Below, one piece after another: positions 34,554 to 44,915 of a stretch of DNA of 64,000 nt. This DNA comes from Mesorhizobium atlanticum. Its GTDB lineage: Bacteria; Pseudomonadota; Alphaproteobacteria; Rhizobiales; Rhizobiaceae. The notes under the pieces were generated by a model. The model was not told where the DNA came from. It made no database searches and saw nothing but the letters and a program-made list of their open reading frames with translations. The position numbers were made by a program, and so were the translations under genes. The stretch covers positions 434,001 through 498,000 of the forward strand of contig NZ_QMBQ01000003.1 of NCBI RefSeq assembly GCF_003289965.1, given 5' to 3'. Position 1 is the first letter of the stretch; each line of letters opens with the position of its first letter.

Positions 34554-35849
34554 ATGTCTCAATCAGCTCCGGCTCTCGCGCCGGTTCGATTCGACGCCGA
34601 TGCGCAGGCAAAGCTCTCGGCGCTGCGGCGGACCAAATTCATCGCCGCGGCCGCGCTTGCCTTGTGCGTGCTTGTCTTTGCGCTGGCGAAGTCCTTCCAG
34701 GCTGCCTATCCGTGGCTCGGCTTCGTCGCCGCTTTCGCCGAGGCGGCGACCATAGGCGGCATCGCCGACTGGTATGCCGTGGTGGCGCTGTTCAGACGCC
34801 CGCTCGGACTGCCCATTCCGCACACGGCAATCATTCCGGAGAACCAGCACCGGATCGCCGACAATCTCGGCCGCTTCATCGAGGCCAATTTCCTGGCGCC
34901 GGAGCCGGTGCGCGAAAAGCTTGCCGAGGTCGACTTCGCCGCTCTGGTCGCCGACTGGCTGGCCGACGCCGAGCGAGCCGCCGGCCTGTCGCGATTCGTC
35001 GCGCGGCTGGTACCGCAGACATTGACGGCGGTGGAGCAATCCGGCCTGCGCGATTTCGTCACCAGCCGCATGCTGGAGCAGATCGAAAAGGTGCCGCTGG
35101 CGCCGCTCGCGGCGGATCTTTTGTCGGCGCTGACCGACGATCGCCGCCACCAGAAGCTGTTCGATGAATTCACCAGGGTCGTAGGACGTTTCCTCAACGA
35201 CGAGCAGGCGCTGGCGACGATGCGCGAAAAGATCCGCGAGGAATTGCCGTCGCTGTTCAACCTGTTTCGCGCCGATGCTTACCTCTTGAAGAAGATCGTC
35301 GCTTCGGCGGGCTCGCTGCTGGACGAGGTGCGGGCCGATCCCGATCACCCGATGCGCGCCGAATTCGACCGTTTTGCGCTCGGTTTCATCGAGCGGCTCA
35401 GGACCTCGAAGCAATATGCGAGGCGCGCCGAGAAGCTGAAGCGCGATTTTCTCGGCCGCCCGGAGGTTAGGGCGCTGGCCGGCGATGCCTGGGCGAGCCT
35501 GCGCCTGTTTATCGAGCAAGACGCGAATGCGGAGAAGTCGATGATCCGCGAGCACCTCGCCAACATGTTTGTCGAGGTGGGCCGGCATCTGGCCGACGAC
35601 GCGCAGATCAGGGCCGACATGAACCAGGGTTTTGTCGTGGCGCTGGCCTCCTTCGTCGAGAGCCAGAAGAGCGGCGTGTCGACATTCATCGCCGACCAGG
35701 TCAAGCGCTGGGACCTGGCGCAGCTGACGCGGCTGATCGAGACGAATATCGGCAAGGACCTGCAATATATCCGCTTCAACGGCATGATCATCGGCGGGCT
35801 TGCCGGCCTGGCGCTCTATACGGCGGAGCGGCTGTTTCTTGTCAATTGA
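34554..35849 (+). CDS. DUF445-family membrane-anchored protein
   Basis: A 431-residue protein of the DUF445 (YjiN) family. An N-terminal membrane helix (AAALALCVLVFALAKSF) and the conserved GGIADWYAVVALFRRPLGLPIPHTAIIP block are followed by long amphipathic helices and a C-terminal hydrophobic segment (GMIIGGLAGLALYTAERLF). The function of the family is not established. The ATG at 34554 is chosen, with AGGAAA 13 bases upstream; a GTG at 34530 close behind GAGG is an alternative. Confidence 0.87.
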   Translation: MSQSAPALAPVRFDADAQAKLSALRRTKFIAAAALALCVLVFALAKSFQAAYPWLGFVAAFAEAATIGGIADWYAVVALFRRPLGLPIPHTAIIPENQHRIADNLGRFIEANFLAPEPVREKLAEVDFAALVADWLADAERAAGLSRFVARLVPQTLTAVEQSGLRDFVTSRMLEQIEKVPLAPLAADLLSALTDDRRHQKLFDEFTRVVGRFLNDEQALATMREKIREELPSLFNLFRADAYLLKKIVASAGSLLDEVRADPDHPMRAEFDRFALGFIERLRTSKQYARRAEKLKRDFLGRPEVRALAGDAWASLRLFIEQDANAEKSMIREHLANMFVEVGRHLADDAQIRADMNQGFVVALASFVESQKSGVSTFIADQVKRWDLAQLTRLIETNIGKDLQYIRFNGMIIGGLAGLALYTAERLFLVN

Positions 35850-35887
35850 CGCCGGCCCGGCGTGCACTATTCTGCCTTGGGTCTTAA

Positions 35888-35955
35888 GCAATTCCGGACG
35901 GAAGGCTACGGCAAAGTCGCCAAGCCCAACCCGTAAACACTTTTCCTGGAATTGT
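35888..35955. repeat. Palindrome-ended intergenic element, copy 2
   Basis: Starts GCAATTCCGGACGGA and ends TTTTCCTGGAATTGT, with GGCTACGGCAAAGTCGCC inside. It matches the right part of the element at 17136-17203 at most positions but lacks the 13-bp hairpin part. It lies between the DUF445 gene and the phasin gene. Confidence 0.82.
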
Positions 35956-35993
35956 TCTTGGGACGCCGCGAACGCGGCAAACGGGAGGCAAGC

Positions 35994-36422
35994 ATGGCAA
36001 AACAACCGGAATCCGACTCGTTCCTCGACATGTTCAGCAGGTTCGGCCGCGACCTGAAGCTGCCGAATGTCGATGTCCAGGCGATCCTCGATCATCATCG
36101 CAAGAACCTCGAAGCCCTGGAAAAGTCGGCGAGGGCAGGCGCGGCCGGCGCCTCCTCGGTGCTGGCGAGGCAGCATGAGATGGTGCAGAGTGCCATCAAC
36201 GAGGTCACGCGGATGGCGCAGAGCTACCAGACGCCCGGCAACCCGCAGGACCTGATGAGCAAGCAGGCTGAATTTGCCCGCAAGTCATTCGAGACGACGC
36301 TGAAGAACGCCAGCGAAGTGGCTGACCTTGTGCGGAAATCCAGCACTGAATCGGTCGAGATCCTGCGCGACCGGATCAGGGATGCGATGGCGGAAATCCG
36401 CGCCGGCTACGAAAAGAAATAG
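35994..36422 (+). CDS. Phasin family protein
   Basis: A 142-residue, almost fully helical protein of the phasin_2 family, which coats polyhydroxyalkanoate granules. Helix-rich segments such as LARQHEMVQSAINEVTRMAQ and SKQAEFARKSFETTLKNASE show the heptad patterns of these proteins. A GGGAGG ribosome-binding site precedes ATG 35994. A MaoC/NodN-like gene follows 180 bases downstream, a pairing consistent with polyhydroxyalkanoate or acyl-CoA metabolism. Confidence 0.88.
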   Translation: MAKQPESDSFLDMFSRFGRDLKLPNVDVQAILDHHRKNLEALEKSARAGAAGASSVLARQHEMVQSAINEVTRMAQSYQTPGNPQDLMSKQAEFARKSFETTLKNASEVADLVRKSSTESVEILRDRIRDAMAEIRAGYEKK

Positions 36423-36602
36423 GCTGTCCGGCGGTTTCGGACCCACCATCGGCTGGCATGCGATGCAACCGGTCCAGGCGCGGGCGCGTTCTCCGCTTGC
36501 CGTCAAAGCATCAACTCTACCGGCGAAAACAGCGAAGCGGCGAATTGACAGGGGCTGCCGCTTCATGGTCGGGAGACAGGCAAGACTGATGGGAAAGCCG
36601 GA

Positions 36603-37100
36603 ATGACCGAACCACGGCGGAGAACGCCGCCGACTTTTGAACAGTTGCGCACAATGTCCGGGCAGGAGCTCGGCGTGTCCGATTGGACGACGGTCGACCA
36701 GCGGCGCATCGACCAGTTCGCCGAATGCACGGGCGACCATCAGTGGATCCATGTCGATCCGGAGCGGGCAAAGCGGCAGAGCCCGTTCCGCACCACGATC
36801 GCGCATGGCTATCTGACCTTGTCGATCATCGGCGCGCTGGCGCTGGAGATGGGCATCGTGCCGGAAAACACGCAGGCCGCCTTCAACTACGGCTTCGACA
36901 AGGTGCGCTTCCTGGCGCCGGTCAAAGCCGGCGCGCGCATCAGGCTGCGCATCACGCTGCTTTCCATGGAAGATCGCGGCCCCGGCCAGTATCTCATGAA
37001 GGCGGCCAACACCGTCGAGATCGAAGGCGAGCAGAAGCCGGCGCTGACCGCCGAGACGCTGGTGATGATGTATGAGCGCCGCAAGCGGGCAGGCGCTTAG
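36603..37100 (+). CDS. MaoC-like dehydratase, NodN type
   Basis: A 165-residue hotdog-fold protein. The hydratase 2 motif is complete: ECTGDHQWIHVDPERAK with catalytic Asp and His, followed by TIAHGYLTLSI. The VSDWTTVDQRRIDQFAE segment is characteristic of the NodN branch. These enzymes hydrate enoyl-CoA, and those near phasins may feed polyhydroxyalkanoate synthesis. NodN itself affects nodulation, but chromosomal paralogues like this are widespread, so symbiotic use should not be assumed. A GGGAAAGCCGGA stretch precedes the ATG. Confidence 0.87.
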   Translation: MTEPRRRTPPTFEQLRTMSGQELGVSDWTTVDQRRIDQFAECTGDHQWIHVDPERAKRQSPFRTTIAHGYLTLSIIGALALEMGIVPENTQAAFNYGFDKVRFLAPVKAGARIRLRITLLSMEDRGPGQYLMKAANTVEIEGEQKPALTAETLVMMYERRKRAGA

Positions 37101-37118
37101 GGGTCTCTGAGAACGGCA

Positions 37119-37955
37119 TCATCCATGATAGCCAAGGCAGATCGCGCCTAGCGCGACAACGCCGCAGGCCGCAATGCGCTTCGGTGTCAGCGTCTCTCCC
37201 AGGAAGAGCCGTCCAATCAGCACCGCGAAAACCACGCTCGTCTCGCGGATGGCCGTGATCGGGCCGGCCGGCCCGAGCGCGAAGGCCGCAACCACGGCGC
37301 CGTAGGCAATCAGGGCGAAAATCCCGCCGCCAAGCGCCTTCAGCGCGTCGGGCGAACGAAGGTCGACGGTGAGCTTGCCGCGGCAGATGATGAAGGTGAC
37401 CGGCAGCAGCATGCCGTAGACCAGCAGCACCCAGGCCGTGTAGGCGCCTGAGCTTCCCGCCGACCGGACACCGACGGCGTCGACTGTCGCATAGGCCGCG
37501 ATGATCGCGCCGGTCGCCAGGGCATACAGGATTGATGTGGTTGCCGCGCGCCCTTTGCCAAGCGAAAGGCTCATGATGCCGAGCGCGGCGAGAACGACGC
37601 CAAGGGTCTGAAGCGTGCTCAGGCGCTCGCCCGCCAGAGCGAAACCGCCGAGTGTCACCAGGAGCGGCACCGAGCCGCGAACGATCGGGTAGACCTGTCC
37701 CAATTCGCCGTAACGGTAGGCTGCCACCAGAAAGAGGCTGTAGCCGACCTGGAGGCATGCCGAGAGAACGATATAGGGCCAGGCCGATGGCACCGGCAGC
37801 GGATGGAAGAGCGCCAGCGGAACGGCGGCGATCGTCGCCGAAAAGCTCATGACCGTAACGGTCCACAGCCTGTCGCTGCCGGTTCGCAAGAAGGCATTCC
37901 AACTGGCATGCAGGATCGCGGCGAACAGTGCCAGGCCAATGACCGTCGCGCTCAT
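37119..37955 (-). CDS. EamA/DMT-family membrane exporter under TetR control
   Basis: A 278-residue inner-membrane protein of the drug/metabolite transporter superfamily with ten predicted helices, that is, two EamA repeats. The second-repeat segments FAVLIGRLFLGETLTPKRI and the final CGVVALGAI are typical. The start codon overlaps the stop of the TetR gene by four bases (ATGA), so the regulator and exporter are one coupled unit. The exported compound is unknown. Confidence 0.9.
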   Translation of the reverse strand: MSATVIGLALFAAILHASWNAFLRTGSDRLWTVTVMSFSATIAAVPLALFHPLPVPSAWPYIVLSACLQVGYSLFLVAAYRYGELGQVYPIVRGSVPLLVTLGGFALAGERLSTLQTLGVVLAALGIMSLSLGKGRAATTSILYALATGAIIAAYATVDAVGVRSAGSSGAYTAWVLLVYGMLLPVTFIICRGKLTVDLRSPDALKALGGGIFALIAYGAVVAAFALGPAGPITAIRETSVVFAVLIGRLFLGETLTPKRIAACGVVALGAICLGYHG

Positions 37956-38533
37956 TGCGGTCTCCCCCGCGCGGCGAGCATGGCCATTGCCGCCTTGCGG
38001 GCGTCGCGAATGGCGGCGGCTGGCTGCCCCATCCGGGCCATCAGCGTCGCGCCTTCGATCAGCATCAGCAGCGCGGCCGAAGTGCTATCGGCCTCGTCGG
38101 CGGGCATCATCTCTTCGAGGATCAGCCGCATGCGCCGCTTGAGGTCGTTCTTCTGCCTGGCGGCGGCCTGGAACACCGGGTGCGCCGGATCGCCGAACTC
38201 GGCCAGGGCATGCGCGAACAGGCAGCCGTGGAAATCGGCGCTGTGGAACCATCGACCGTACCAGTCGAAGATTGTGCCGATTTTCCGTTCGGGCGTGGCC
38301 GCCTGTTCTGCGAGACGGTCGAGTTGACGTTCGAAGCGCCCCGCACGGTAGCCCAGGACCTCGACCATCAAATCGTCCTTGCTGGGAAAGTGCCGGTACA
38401 TGGTCATCTTGGCCACGTCGGCTTCGGCGATGATGCGGTCGATACCGGTGGCGTGAAAGCCCACGCGCTTGAACAACGCATAGGCGGTTTCAACGATGTG
38501 CTGGCGCTTGTCGGTTCTGGTCGGTTCGGCCAT
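37952..38533 (-). CDS. TetR-family repressor of the adjacent exporter
   Basis: A 193-residue TetR/AcrR regulator: an N-terminal helix-turn-helix (HIVETAYALFKRVGFHATGI, then DVAKMTMYRHFPSKDDL) and a C-terminal ligand-binding domain. ATG 38533 is the start that gives a normal N-terminus. A 26-bp operator-like palindrome lies directly upstream (38544-38569), so autorepression is likely. It is translationally coupled to the EamA exporter. Confidence 0.9.
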   Translation of the reverse strand: MAEPTRTDKRQHIVETAYALFKRVGFHATGIDRIIAEADVAKMTMYRHFPSKDDLMVEVLGYRAGRFERQLDRLAEQAATPERKIGTIFDWYGRWFHSADFHGCLFAHALAEFGDPAHPVFQAAARQKNDLKRRMRLILEEMMPADEADSTSAALLMLIEGATLMARMGQPAAAIRDARKAAMAMLAARGRPQ

Positions 38534-38543
38534 GATAGCAGCG

Positions 38544-38569
38544 ATAGTGAGACAGGTCTGTCTATCTAT
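38544..38569. promoter_or_regulatory. Operator-like palindrome for the TetR regulator
   Basis: Two 12-bp arms around a central GT match at 10 of 12 positions; the core AGACAG-GT-CTGTCT is perfect. It begins 11 bases before the tetR start codon, exactly where an autorepressor would bind. Confidence 0.78.
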
Positions 38570-38681
38570 GCCTTGCGTGACGGGAGCTGTCAATTGCCGG
38601 TTGGACCGGAGGCGGGAGGCAAGCGCAACCGACATCCAACTTTGAGCCCCGTAAGATCGCTTGGGCTATCGATGGTCGCGC

Positions 38682-40100
38682 CTACGCGGCTTTGCGGCGG
38701 GATGCCGTCATCGCTTTGTCCAGGGTCTTGAAAATGCGCTGATCTTCGCATTGCGCCACGTTGAAGCGCATGAAGCGGCCGGCGGTGTGCGACAGGCTGA
38801 AGGCATTGCCGGGCGCCAGCACGACATTGTCCGAAAGCGCATGGCGCGCGACACCGGCGGCGTCGATGCCGTCAGGCAGGCGGCACCAGAGGAACATGCC
38901 GGCCGGCTGGTCGATCCAGGGCGTGATGCCCATCGCCTTCAGCCTGCCGGCGGTTTCGGCCATGGCGCGCGACAGGCGGGTGCGCAATTGCTCGACATGC
39001 TTGCGGTAGCTGCCGTCCTTCAAAAGGGTCAGCACCAGTTCGGCCGACAGCCGCGCACCGCCGAAGGTCGTGGCGATCTTGAGATCGGCCAGGCCCTCCA
39101 TCCAGTCGGGTGGCGCCGCGATGAAGCCACAGCGCACCGAGGCCGACAGCGTCTTGGAGAAGGAGCCGATCTGGACGACGCGCTGCAGCCCGTCAAAGGC
39201 CGCAAGCCTTGGGGCAGGGCTGTGCTCGAAATCGGCAAAGATATCGTCCTCGACGATGGTGAGGTCCCCCTGGTCGGCGAGCTTCAGCAGCCGATGCGCG
39301 GTGACCGGCGACAGGATCGCGCCCGTCGGGTTGTGGATGCCGGAATTGGTGATGTAGAGGCGCGGCCGGTGCTCGGCGAGCGCCGCGGCGAAAAGCTCGA
39401 TGTCCGGTCCCGAAGGCGTGTAAGGAACGCCAACCACTTTGGCCTGGTGCGCACGCAACAGCGCATGGAAGTTGAAATAGCAGGGATCGTCGACCAGCAC
39501 GGCATCGCCGGGTTCGAGCAGGAAGCGGCACAAAAGGTCGATCGCCTGGGTGCCGCAGTCGGTCAGCATGATCTGGTCCGGCGAGACCTCGACGCCATGC
39601 TCGGCCATGCGCCTTGCCAGCAATTGGCGGAGCGGCGGCAGGCCAAGCGGCGTGCCGTAGTCCGCAAGCACCACGTCGTCCGCGCGCGCCGCGCTGCGCA
39701 GCGCCCGGCGCAAGGCCGCCTGGGGCATCCAGGAGGCCGGCAGCCAGCCGCAGCCGGGTTTCAGCATCTCCTCGCCGGCCTCCAGCGATTGCCGCGACAC
39801 CCAGAGCGGGTCGACGGCACGGTCAAGCCGAGGGCCGATCTCGGCCAGCGACAATGGCGCAAGCGGGCCGGCCGCGTAGAAACCTGAGCCCGGGCGCGAA
39901 CGGATCGTGCCTTCCGCGGCGAGGCGCTCATAGGCTTCGACCACCGTCGATTTCGAAACCTGCATCGATTTGGCCATGGCTCGTATCGACGGCAGGCGGG
40001 CTCCGGGCGTCAGCGTGCGCGCCGCGATACGCTGGCGGATTGCCGCCATGACGGTTTCGACGAGAGTGGCGCCGCCGGCATTCGGGCTCGATCCGTCCAT
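38682..40100 (-). CDS. MocR-type regulator (GntR HTH fused to aminotransferase fold)
   Basis: A 472-residue protein with a GntR winged helix at residues about 15-80 (LPSIRAMAKSMQVSKSTVVE) and a PLP-dependent fold type I aminotransferase-like domain. The PLP lysine is in GSFSKTLSASVRCGF, and HNPTG supplies the usual Asn. MocR proteins are transcription factors that sense amine compounds or vitamin B6. ATG 40100 has GAGAAG just upstream; the longer frame would run through the divergent promoter. It is divergent from an EamA exporter, its likely target. Confidence 0.9.
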   Translation of the reverse strand: MDGSSPNAGGATLVETVMAAIRQRIAARTLTPGARLPSIRAMAKSMQVSKSTVVEAYERLAAEGTIRSRPGSGFYAAGPLAPLSLAEIGPRLDRAVDPLWVSRQSLEAGEEMLKPGCGWLPASWMPQAALRRALRSAARADDVVLADYGTPLGLPPLRQLLARRMAEHGVEVSPDQIMLTDCGTQAIDLLCRFLLEPGDAVLVDDPCYFNFHALLRAHQAKVVGVPYTPSGPDIELFAAALAEHRPRLYITNSGIHNPTGAILSPVTAHRLLKLADQGDLTIVEDDIFADFEHSPAPRLAAFDGLQRVVQIGSFSKTLSASVRCGFIAAPPDWMEGLADLKIATTFGGARLSAELVLTLLKDGSYRKHVEQLRTRLSRAMAETAGRLKAMGITPWIDQPAGMFLWCRLPDGIDAAGVARHALSDNVVLAPGNAFSLSHTAGRFMRFNVAQCEDQRIFKTLDKAMTASRRKAA

Positions 40101-40122
40101 CTGTACTTCTCTGCAGACCATT

Positions 40123-40151
40123 ACAGTTTTGTAGAATTGTACTCCATTGTA
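40123..40151. promoter_or_regulatory. TGTA-repeat cluster in the mocR/eamA divergent promoter
   Basis: TGTA occurs at 40130, 40138 and 40148, and TACA at 40123-40126 forms a small inverted repeat with the first TGTA. MocR regulators often bind spaced repeats of this size, so this is a candidate binding site with low confidence. Confidence 0.35.
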
Positions 40152-40202
40152 TCTGGCAACACCATGGCCTGCGCCGGTACGGAAGCGCAAACGGAGCAGA
40201 TC

Positions 40203-41066
40203 ATGGAAAAGAGTTTCGACGGTTGGCTTAGCGGCTTCATCGGCGTGCTGATCTTCAGCGGATCACTGCCGGCGACGCGGGTGGCGGTGATGGATTTCGA
40301 CCCGACCTTCCTGACGGCGGCCAGGGCGGCGATCGCCGGTCTGCTCGGGATCGCGATGCTGCTGCTGTTTCGCGAGAAGCGTCCGGAGCGCGGCGATCTG
40401 ATCTCGCTCGCCGTCGTTGCGCTGGGTGTCGTGGTCGGCTTCCCTCTGCTGACGGCGCTGGCGCTGAAGCATGTCACTTCGGCGCATTCGATCATCTTTG
40501 TCGGTCTGCTGCCGCTGGCGACCGCGATCTTCGGCGTGCTGCGCGGCGGCGACCGTCCGCGCCCGGCCTTCTGGCTGTTCTCGTGCCTGGGCAGCGCTTT
40601 GGTCGCCGGCTTTGCCCTGGCGCAAGGCGTGACCGCCTCGCCAGCCGGCGACGGCCTGATGCTCGGCGCCATCATCGTCTGCGGGCTGGGCTACGCCGAA
40701 GGGGCCAAGCTGTCGCGCAAGCTCGGCGGCTGGCAGGTGATCTGCTGGGCGCTGTCGCTGTCGCTGCCGGTCATGCTGGCGCTGAGCTTCGCGACGCTGC
40801 CGCCGTCCTTCGCGGCCATCGGCTCCGGCGCCTGGATCGCCCTCGCCTATGTCTCGCTGTTCAGCATGCTGATCGGCTTCGTGTTCTGGTATCGCGGCCT
40901 GGCGCAAGGCGGCATCGCCGCTGTCGGGCAGCTGCAGCTGCTGCAGCCCTTCTTCGGCCTGGCGTTGGCGGCGAGCCTGCTGCACGAAAAGGTCAGCCCG
41001 ATGATGGTGGTCGTCACGCTCGGCGTGGTGGCCTGCGTGTTCGGGGCGAAGAAGTTCGCGCGGTGA
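40203..41066 (+). CDS. EamA/DMT-family membrane exporter divergent from mocR
   Basis: A 287-residue inner-membrane protein with ten predicted helices in two EamA repeats. Typical segments include FSGSLPATRVAVMDFDPTFL, AHSIIFVGLLPLATAIFGVL and SLFSMLIGFVFWYRGLAQGG. ATG 40203 is preceded by CGGAGCAG, a good ribosome-binding site; the earlier in-frame ATG at 40137 would lie inside the shared promoter. Probably regulated by the divergent MocR protein. Substrate unknown, possibly an amino acid or related amine. Confidence 0.88.
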   Translation: MEKSFDGWLSGFIGVLIFSGSLPATRVAVMDFDPTFLTAARAAIAGLLGIAMLLLFREKRPERGDLISLAVVALGVVVGFPLLTALALKHVTSAHSIIFVGLLPLATAIFGVLRGGDRPRPAFWLFSCLGSALVAGFALAQGVTASPAGDGLMLGAIIVCGLGYAEGAKLSRKLGGWQVICWALSLSLPVMLALSFATLPPSFAAIGSGAWIALAYVSLFSMLIGFVFWYRGLAQGGIAAVGQLQLLQPFFGLALAASLLHEKVSPMMVVVTLGVVACVFGAKKFAR

Positions 41067-41072
41067 AAGCAC

Positions 41073-41654
41073 TCACTGAGCAGGCTTGCCTATATACTCC
41101 AATTCGGAACATTGGGTGGTGTCAGCGACATGCTCGCGATTCTCGTAGCGCTTGACGAATTTGCGGCCCGTCCATTCAAAATCCTGGCGTACGCAGACTG
41201 CATCTTCAGAAGGTTCCGCCCAGGCAACTCTTATCAGCCGGCTACCCACATAGTATTCCAAGTCCAGCTGATAGCCCCCTGGGATCCAAAAGAGCTGCCC
41301 TGTGCGCAGGTCAATCATGCGCGCGGCAATACAGGCAGTGCCGCAACCGACAAGTACAACGGAGAAATGGCCGGCAAAGTCAGCGCCTCGTTTCAATGCT
41401 TTGCGGATATCCGGCTTAACCGCCCGCGCCCAGGAATCGTTGGGGTGAACTTGGATGTTCTTCGCAGCTTTCCTTTGAAAAATTTTCGCCGGAAAATCCT
41501 CGAACCGCAAAGTGGATTCCTTTGCCGCCCCGGGTTCTTCGGGAGCTGAGGCGCGCTGATGTGGCGCTGGGACTCCATTAGCGACTCCGCTGTCTTGCGC
41601 CCGGGCATTGAGCATGGGCCACAGCAACAAAAGACAGAGCAGAAACAGTCTCAT
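41073..41654 (-). CDS. Exported protein of unknown function
   Basis: A 193-residue protein with a clear signal peptide (MRLFLLCLLLLWPMLNARAQ). The mature part contains FAGHFSVVLVGCGTACIAARMIDLRTG, quoted here in short as VGCGTACIAARMIDLRTG, a block I know from other uncharacterised proteobacterial periplasmic proteins; two further cysteines lie near the C-terminus. The C-terminus is convergent with, and six bases from, the EamA exporter. Upstream is a relatively AT-rich 120-base gap before the alcohol dehydrogenase. No function can be assigned. Confidence 0.78.
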   Translation of the reverse strand: MRLFLLCLLLLWPMLNARAQDSGVANGVPAPHQRASAPEEPGAAKESTLRFEDFPAKIFQRKAAKNIQVHPNDSWARAVKPDIRKALKRGADFAGHFSVVLVGCGTACIAARMIDLRTGQLFWIPGGYQLDLEYYVGSRLIRVAWAEPSEDAVCVRQDFEWTGRKFVKRYENREHVADTTQCSELEYIGKPAQ

Positions 41655-41776
41655 TTCCGGCCTCAGCCACAAATGGATGACATCAATCTATGCGTGTTCG
41701 TTTTCCTTTATCTACTTAAGATTGTGTAATGTTTGGCGCCGGTTGTAAAGCGCTCGCTCAGATTTTTTTCCGATGA

Positions 41777-42820
<1,044 letters not shown>

Positions 42821-42875
42821 AAGATTGCTTCCATATATCTCAGTTCAATGGCAGGTGGTTGGACGACGATCCGAA

Positions 42876-43355
42876 CTAAGGTGGCAACGGTGGTTGGTCT
42901 AGAAGGGGCTGCCGTTGGCGAACCCATTCATCGGCCTCGGCATCCCACGGCCAAATCCCGGACGTTGTCGGGAAAATAAGCTGCACAATCCGGAAATCGG
43001 GCCCGTCGTAGAACCATATGTCCCAGCCGAAATGCTCCGGGTAGTGATCGGGATGGACAGCACCGAACTGACAGTCGAAGCCGCCTCCCAGGAAACCCGA
43101 CGCCCGCTCTCCGACGCTGAACCTCTCGCCGCTGCGCACTCTTCGGCAATACTCGTTGATGATGGTCATCGAAAGCTCCGGCTTGAGCCCGATGACGACC
43201 AGTTCGGGGACGCCAAAATTGTGCTCGATCCCGACCGAGTAGGCGAAGGGCGGATGCTCGTCGTCCTCCAGTACATAGAGGATGTGGCAGCCATACTCTT
43301 CGATGTCGGCGAGCGCCTTGGCCTCCTCGGCGTCTTTGGCTTCTCTATTCGGCAT
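42876..43355 (-). CDS. DUF4262-domain protein
   Basis: A 159-residue protein with the DUF4262 signature: an N-terminal YGCHILYVLEDDEHPPFAYS segment and VGIEHNFGVPELVVIGL, followed by acidic and aromatic stretches (HFGWDIWFYDGP, LIFPTTSGIWPW). The function of the family is unknown. The ATG at 43355 lies inside the end of the maleylpyruvate isomerase gene (11-base overlap), so it is probably cotranscribed with it. Confidence 0.8.
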   Translation of the reverse strand: MPNREAKDAEEAKALADIEEYGCHILYVLEDDEHPPFAYSVGIEHNFGVPELVVIGLKPELSMTIINEYCRRVRSGERFSVGERASGFLGGGFDCQFGAVHPDHYPEHFGWDIWFYDGPDFRIVQLIFPTTSGIWPWDAEADEWVRQRQPLLDQPPLPP

Positions 43356-43991
43356 CGATCTGGTTCTGCGGCGCTGCCTTCTGGAACGCCGGCAGCGCCA
43401 TGCAGGCGGCGTTGATGCGGGCAATCACCGGATAGGGCGCCATGTCGACGCCGAAGCGGGCGTTGTTGGTCACCTGGGCGGCGAGGCAAATATCGGCGAG
43501 GCCCGGTGTGTCGCCGTGGCAGAAGGTGCCGGTCTCGGGCGAGGAGGCGAGAATCTTTTCAAGCGGCTGGAAACCTTCGTTCACCCAATGCCGGAACCAG
43601 TTGACGACGTCCTCGTCGCCGGCGCCGAACAAAGCGCGCAGCGAGGTCAGCACGCGCAGATTGTTCACCGGATGGATGTCGCAGGCGATCATCTGCGCCA
43701 GCATCCTGACGCGAGCCCGGCCCAACGCGTCCTTCGGCAGCAGCGCCGGCTCGGGCTCAATCTCGTCGAGATATTCGATGATTGCCAGCGACTGCGTCAA
43801 AAGCCTGCCGCCGTCCAGCACCAGCGCCGGCACCAGCCCTTGCGGGTTGACCGCGAGATAGGCGGGCTCGAGATGCTCGCCGTGGCGCAGATGATGCGGC
43901 ACATAGGTATAGTCCAGGCCTTTCATCGCCAGCGCGATCCGCACCCTGTATGAGGTGGAGGAGCGGTAGTAATTGTGGAGGACGAGGTCGC

Positions 43992-43995
<4 letters not shown>
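43345..43995 (-). CDS. Glutathione-S-transferase-type maleylpyruvate/maleylacetoacetate isomerase
   Basis: A 216-residue zeta-class GST. The N-terminal SSTSYRVRIALAMKG motif and NPQGLVPAL are hallmarks of maleylacetoacetate and maleylpyruvate isomerases. The start overlaps the stop of the fumarylpyruvate-hydrolase gene by four bases. Together the two genes would turn a ring-cleavage product (maleylpyruvate from gentisate, or maleylacetoacetate from homogentisate) into central metabolites. No ring-cleaving dioxygenase is in the window. Confidence 0.87.
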
Positions 43996-44690
<695 letters not shown>

Positions 44691-44800
44691 GGGCTGTCTC
44701 TGTGTTGGCTTTAATCGTGCGCACTTTCGGCCGATTTCGACGGGCGGGCAAGACTGAGGACGCTCACGCGGACATCGGCCGGTCGTTTCAATGGCAATGC

Positions 44801-44830
44801 CCTGTACCATTGGGGGCCTGTACCATTGGG
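44801..44830. repeat. 14-bp direct repeat before the response regulator
   Basis: CCTGTACCATTGGG occurs at 44801-44814 and again at 44817-44830, a 16-base period. It lies about 85-115 bases upstream of the response-regulator start and could be a tandem activator site, or a chance duplication. Confidence 0.65.
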
Positions 44831-44915
44831 CGATATACTATTTGCCAATAATCTGGCCATGGTGACCGGACTATCCTGTGCCCGACGAAATCGAAATCAT
44901 GCCCGAACCTTCGCA

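Noticed and set aside
36603..37100. The MaoC-like gene as the missing fabZXL
   Set aside because: Its sequence is of the NodN branch and it sits with a phasin gene 23 kb away from the acpXL cluster.
36603..37100. A symbiosis island signal from the NodN-like gene
   Set aside because: No other nod, nif or fix genes and no island-type features are in the window; chromosomal NodN-like genes are common.
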